A DNA stretch of 64,000 bases. Source: Sarcocystis neurona (Eukaryota > Apicomplexa > Conoidasida > Eucoccidiorida > Sarcocystidae). Below, in pieces: positions 59,229 through 64,000 of the stretch. The notes below the pieces were generated by a model. That model searched no databases, was not told the DNA's origin, and saw only the letters and a program-made list of their open reading frames with translations. The position numbers were made by a program, and so were the translations under genes. The stretch spans positions 869,985-933,984 of the forward strand of contig KL647295.1 in NCBI GenBank assembly GCA_000727475.1. The letters run 5' to 3'. How positions within the stretch are numbered: the stretch's first letter is position 1; every line of letters begins with the position of its first letter.

Positions 59229-60956
59229 TATGTCTGGGCATCCGGCCATACACCTACTTCACTTATCTGTACGCAGCGCATCAACGCACCGGAACGTTTG
59301 TTTCCCCAAGCCGAGTAGGCGGCTTCATGTGGTTCCGCGCTGCCAGTTTCCGTATGTGTGCTCGGGGTGTGAAGTAACCTCTCCTCATGAAACACTGTCA
59401 ACCACTGGTGACTGGCATTTCTCGCGCAGATCAATAGCCTCGTCAGCTCCTCTCCTTCTCCCGGCTGCTGCGGCCTCACCATGGCCTGGAGCTACGGGTG
59501 ACGCAGAGCAGACGCTGCTAGTCGCCCGATCCCCGGAGTCGCCACTAACGCTGCGACAGCACCCCACAGAAGCCATACCGTACAGCCCTGCCCCGTCGGG
59601 CAGTAGTCCCTCGTACGGCCTGTCGAGAGATGCGCTGGCGATTTTGAATTCGATAAGAGAGCTGGCGAGCAATGCGCGTGGACATTAGTGCGAGGGAAGG
59701 AAAGCAACTTCCACACGATTGTCGCCAGGCTCGCAGGTATATCTGATTTGAAGAAACGACTCGTCGTTGTAAGTGATTTTCTCTCCGTCGTGTACTACAA
59801 TGCGAAGCAAATTGGTCACTAGTGCGGTTGGCATTCTCAGGGCGCGTATCGACTGCTGTAGCCGTCTCCAAGGCTGTCCAGGGACACCTGCGTCTCCTGG
59901 AAAGACTCTGCGACCACATGCGGCAGCTCCGCGGAGAGGATCACTCGGTTCTCCACTGCAGCGTGAGAAAAGATACTGAACGGCAAGGTGGGAATGCCTG
60001 CCTTTGACACACTGTCGTCATCCACAATGCGTCCGAGCACCGAAAAACCTGTACTAATAGCCTCCTAGACAAGCACGTTGTAATCACTGGACGATTGCAG
60101 CCCTACTTGCGAGGCTTAGTGGTGTACCAGCCGCTCGTGCTGCTTGAAGGGCACTTTATGCGTCTATTCCTTTGCGGACTTGGAGAGACGGGACCACCGA
60201 GCAGGAGTCTCTGGAAAGAGTGCCAAGGAACAGTGTGAGCGCTACGGGCACGCGAAGAACCCGTGAGCACGTCGACGAGTCCGGTCCTCGTGCCGGCCGT
60301 GAGGTAGAGAGGCGGGCGTTTCGTCGGACCTGAGTACGGACGTGCTGCCGAATTCTTACTCCTCTGCATGCAATAAAAATTCCCATACTGACGCCGGTAG
60401 AGATCGCAATCAAAGAAACAGCATACCAAAATCGAGGCTGCAACTTCAAATTATGGTCGCTCAGAATCAAATAGAGCTCTTCGAAGACGACGAGTTACTC
60501 TGGAGACAACATGAAGTGATACAAACGTCCGTCTGGAAGATTCTTTACACAGGAAACCGCCGGAATGCGCTGATGCCAAGTGTTGATTTGTGACGAGTAT
60601 CCTGCTTAACTCGACACGCAGTTTCGTCGCTGTTCAATTGTGCGACCTCTCTCTCTTTGTAGTCATGTTTTAGGCCACCTGCACTAGAGCGTGCCGCTGT
60701 AAAGGTGTCTGGCAGCCGCAGAGTCAACGAAATCCCGGATCAGAAGAATGACGCTCTTTGCCGTTCCCTCTTGGGTCCACTGTAAGCTCTTTAGTGAAAA
60801 CAGGTTAGCTAGAGAGAAAAAAGAAGTAGGCCACAGAAGAACGACGCTTTTGTGACGCAAACCTGAACTAGGTATGATGGCGGAGGCTCTTCCCACGATG
60901 AGGAGCCCCCGGTGTACGTTAAGGCCGGCGAGACAATCCTTTTGTCGTCCACCTGA
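59229..60956 (+). CDS. Tentative seven-exon gene, coiled-coil protein
   Basis: Exons 59229-59677, 59737-59768, 59873-59962, 60101-60234, 60401-60589, 60674-60781 and 60872-60956 join with consistent phases (1, 0, 0, 2, 2, 2). From the ATG at 59230 they give 361 aa. Several sites are strong: donor GTT/GTAAGTG at 59769, donor GTGAGC at 60235, acceptor GATTGCAG before 60101. A helical stretch runs across the first three junctions (LSRDALAILNSIRELASNA, ISDLKKRLVV, AVQGHLRLLERLCDHMRQLR). A second helix-rich part contains IELFEDDELLWRQHEVIQTS, and the end is PPVYVKAGETILLSST. The spacing of the two helical blocks recalls the coiled-coil end of nucleoporin Nup54, but no decisive motif is present. 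Exon 1 follows TTTGTGCAG, so the real start may be upstream. The fourth exon fits least well. Confidence 0.35.
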
Positions 60957-63900
60957 TGGTAACTCAACACGCGTACTCTCATTTGCAGGACGGGTGCACA
61001 CTCTCGAGCGCCGTCTCCTCTTCCCCAGTGTGAGGGTATACAGCTGTCAGTCTGGTAGGAAAAAAGAGGTGTTCTCACAGGGGGATGCCGAAAGCCGCAT
61101 CGAGTAGCGACCACGTAGCAACACTCCGCTCAGGTGCGACTCCCTCTTTTGCAGTATACACTCTTCACGTGCGACACCGCTCTAGTTGCCCACGTCCTGT
61201 CAAATGAATTTCTGTTTGCAGTGCTTCTCGCGTCGGCCAACCTTGTCCACCTCAGTGCGGTCTCACCGACACTGTCGCGCATGAAAGTTTGGCGACAATG
61301 CATTCGCTGTCCCTGACTTGAAATCTCTGTTCGTAAGCGAAAGGCTTCCCTTGGCGACCAAATACCTTCTTGTCGTTCAACGTCCTCTATGGTGCGATGT
61401 CGCCTTCGTGTACTGCATCATGCAAAGACATGATGCGCCAACAGCTCTACCTCTAGCCCCGTATTAATACCGTGTCGGGACCAGCTTCACCTCGCTCACA
61501 CCTAGCCTGTGACACAGAAATACGTAGCTCAAAGATCTTTGCTCAGCTGCGTCGACATTTCGTTGGCAGTACGTATCAGCTGTGGCGTTTGTGGCTTCAC
61601 AAGATTCTAGAGTCCCACGACAAAATGTGTCACCGGGTCATCCGAAACTCGAGTCGGTCGAATGTTTTAGTGAAAAATCATGCACCCCGTACAGTGGCCA
61701 TGAACGGATTCGCGCAAACCTCTGACCTCGCTTAATACGAGTAGACAGTGCTATTAAGCGTTTGAAATCGCTAGCGCGTAGTAATCTCTCTTCGGTGAAC
61801 TGACAAGTATTTTGATGTTGATCAGTCAGAGAGCTTAGCAGAAGGTTGAGCACGACTGGCGCAGTTCTGATACCATTCACGTTAGTATTCTATTTGCGTG
61901 AGCTCTCCTCACGTGTTGCGGCCCTTGAATGCACGTCGTGCGAATCCTTGAGTACACGTTTCTTATCAAGTTTTCTACCAGTCGTCGCCGAAAGAAGACA
62001 TGCCGCACGCTAGGGTAAAGCAACTTCCTTCCATCCGAGTGCTGGAGCCGTATGAGGCAACCTACAGTCGGCGGTTCTGCTCTGCATTGTAGAGCCGTCG
62101 CTCACCTGCCGCTGCAGGTGGGCTTCCACACCACTAGTGACACCTGCATTTTGGTGGACTTGCACAGCAAGGGAAAACTATATATTGCAAAAGATTATCT
62201 GCCATCAAGAAGACTTTGTGGTCAGCAACGGTGTACAAACTCGACGGATGAGTAACAGGATCAGAGGGTCGCGTCCAAAAGCTCACAACGGCAAGGTCCC
62301 TCCACTTTCTGCGAGTATTCCGTCCTCAACTAGCTCTTGGAGTTGACGACTGTCGACAGCCCGCGAACACCAGGACAGCAGAACTTATGAAACACACTTT
62401 TGTACAGTTTAAAAGGCTAGGGCGACTTCTCTAGAGTCTCACGGATACTAGGCAGTTGGCCGGAAAATTCTCTGCCAGGGTTCTTCACGTGCGGAGGCCC
62501 TGCGAGTTGTAGCAAGCCAGCAGCTCTGGATTCTGTACGTTGTAAATACGCGAACTCTGTTTCGCTAAATGTGGATGGACACGAAGTTGGAAGAGGGGGA
62601 CGAAGAAGAATCTTAAGCACATCGCAATTAATTTGTCACCTCAACGCTCCTAGGGAGACACAAATTTGTTTTTCAAGTTTTTCGATACCTGTCGTTGTGA
62701 AGTGGAAACAAAATGTTGACTACCGCGCTCAGCACTTTGGCATCATGGGAAATTCGCAGGTTCCTGCGACAAGGAATAGTAGTGGACTTCGCCGTTCTGA
62801 TTCCTTGTCCCACAGGTTTTCCTCTATGCACCCGCACCTGCGAGAATTGACCGGGTGTCTTGAAACACAACCGAGCCTGTGTTTGTAATTTTCCGGCCAG
62901 AATGCTCCCCTCTGAATGCGTACCTACCCAGCCCGACTGTAGGCATGATCGGGGGAGCCTGATAAGGGGGGACACGGTATGTGTACTAAACCGTGTAATG
63001 GACAAGCCTTGAGTTTTCCTCTCGTAAGTTCCGGTGTGTTCTCATGCACAGTACGTGCCTTCGGCAGCTACGTTAAGCGCCTTATCCTCGGTCGCCATTG
63101 ACCAAGGACACACTTGTCAGCATGAGCTCGAAAATTGTACCCTTGGCGCTGCTGTATCTAGAGTCACGGTGCACAAAAGTTAGCAAGAGCTTCCTTTTCA
63201 GGATTGTGTACAGATTGTCAGTGTCTTGCTCTATTCATAGACTGTGCGTCACGTCGTGCCTGGCTAACTCCCTGGGAGTAACGATCGTCGCGGTCTAATT
63301 GCCTCTGAGTAGGGTTAAAAGCGCCAAGTGTTACCGTTGTCCCACTCTGTGCTATTCTTAGTATTGCTTCGTGAAAGTCAAGGGCAGCGCTGTTCTTGCC
63401 AACTTCTTGTAGTTTTGTCGACGCAATTGTGTCCTTTTGTCCGCACGCACTTGTAGTTGTCCTGTGCCGATACCGCCCTTCATCCTCAAGAAGCTGTTTG
63501 CAAACTGCGGGGGGGGGGGCCCGGGGGGCGTAGATACCGTCCCAGCTCTCTTCATTGTGTAATTGAGTATCTGTGTTTAGTTCTGCGTCAACCAGGAATA
63601 TGAATCACACCGGCATTACGGAACCGTTGATAAAGTGCTGGGACGTGGAAACCCATGACGAGGACTGCTGCAAAGTCGTGTGCGGCGGCCGAAAGAAGGG
63701 GGAAATGGACTGCAGGTTTTTCTGTTGAGGGAAGGCACGTGTCAGAACTGGTGTATTACAGCTCGCCCTCCACCTCCTGCGTCGTACGCCCCGTTTATGC
63801 AAAAGAGTCAGGTAATGATTATAAGCGCGGAGAACAGCGCCCGCCCTCTAGGGCTAAGATGGCACAGTCACTCACACGCTCACTTCTTCACTTTTCTCCG

Positions 63901-64000
63901 TAGTGAAGAAGTCCGCCTTTGCGCATCTATTTCTCAAGGGGTATGCGCATTTAAGCGTCGATGTGTATCTACTGTGCGAAGGGATATCTGATGCAGAACA
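60957..64000. other. Unresolved end of window
   Basis: Open stretches on the + strand at 61472-61735, 62052-62346 and 62571-62888 look protein-like in places, but competing frames are equally open and no phase-consistent chain was found. No repeats beyond a poly-G run at 63509. No RNA gene seen. Confidence 0.35.
63509..63519. repeat. Poly-G run (11 G) followed by CCC and six G
   Basis: Eleven consecutive G, then CCC, then GGGGGG. It could form a G-quadruplex or be an assembly or sequencing artefact at a low-complexity site. Confidence 0.8.

Overview
The window looks like nuclear DNA of a coccidian apicomplexan, most likely Eimeria or a close relative such as Cyclospora. Three things point there. 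Genes have several exons with GT..AG introns and phases that fit when joined. One gene is a clear oocyst wall protein, a family of coccidians and Cryptosporidium. The middle of the window is packed with CAG/GCA-type triplets encoding runs of Ala, Gln and Ser, the homopolymer habit known from Eimeria. No bacterial operons, rRNA, tRNA, CRISPR array or phage features were seen.

Layout. (1) 1-6.5 kb, + strand: the 3' part of a Gln/Lys/Glu-rich coiled-coil gene (629-4669), a small two-exon gene with five GYYDxxGNW-type repeats (5153-6015), and an isolated open stretch resembling the C-terminus of ribosomal protein L11 methyltransferase (6265-6462). (2) 6.5-9.6 kb: no gene, but diverged inverted and direct repeats. 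(3) 9.6-15.35 kb, + strand: a five-exon oocyst wall protein gene (571 aa, signal peptide, many CPxG..C repeats), the best-supported gene here. (4) 15.4-25.6 kb: mostly unresolved, with tandem and inverted repeats and a few possible exons. (5) 25.6-43.4 kb, - strand: one giant gene of about 4,970 codons, reconstructed from four exons with matching phases. It carries three AT-hook-like motifs and a small Tudor-like block among Ala/Gln/Ser runs, so a nuclear or chromatin role is possible. (6) 43.4-52.7 kb: its upstream flank, still rich in CTG/GCT triplets but full of stops in every frame. (7) 52.7-64 kb: triplet-poor DNA with a tentative seven-exon + strand gene (59229-60956) and other unresolved candidate exons.

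The alternation of triplet-poor, triplet-rich and triplet-poor DNA matches the segmental chromosome organisation described for Eimeria tenella. Introns and spacers in the triplet-poor parts carry many alternating purine-pyrimidine tracts (TA, TG/CA and TACGTA types). The genes do not form an operon or pathway. The exon models were made by eye from splice consensus and phase, so exact boundaries need transcript evidence.
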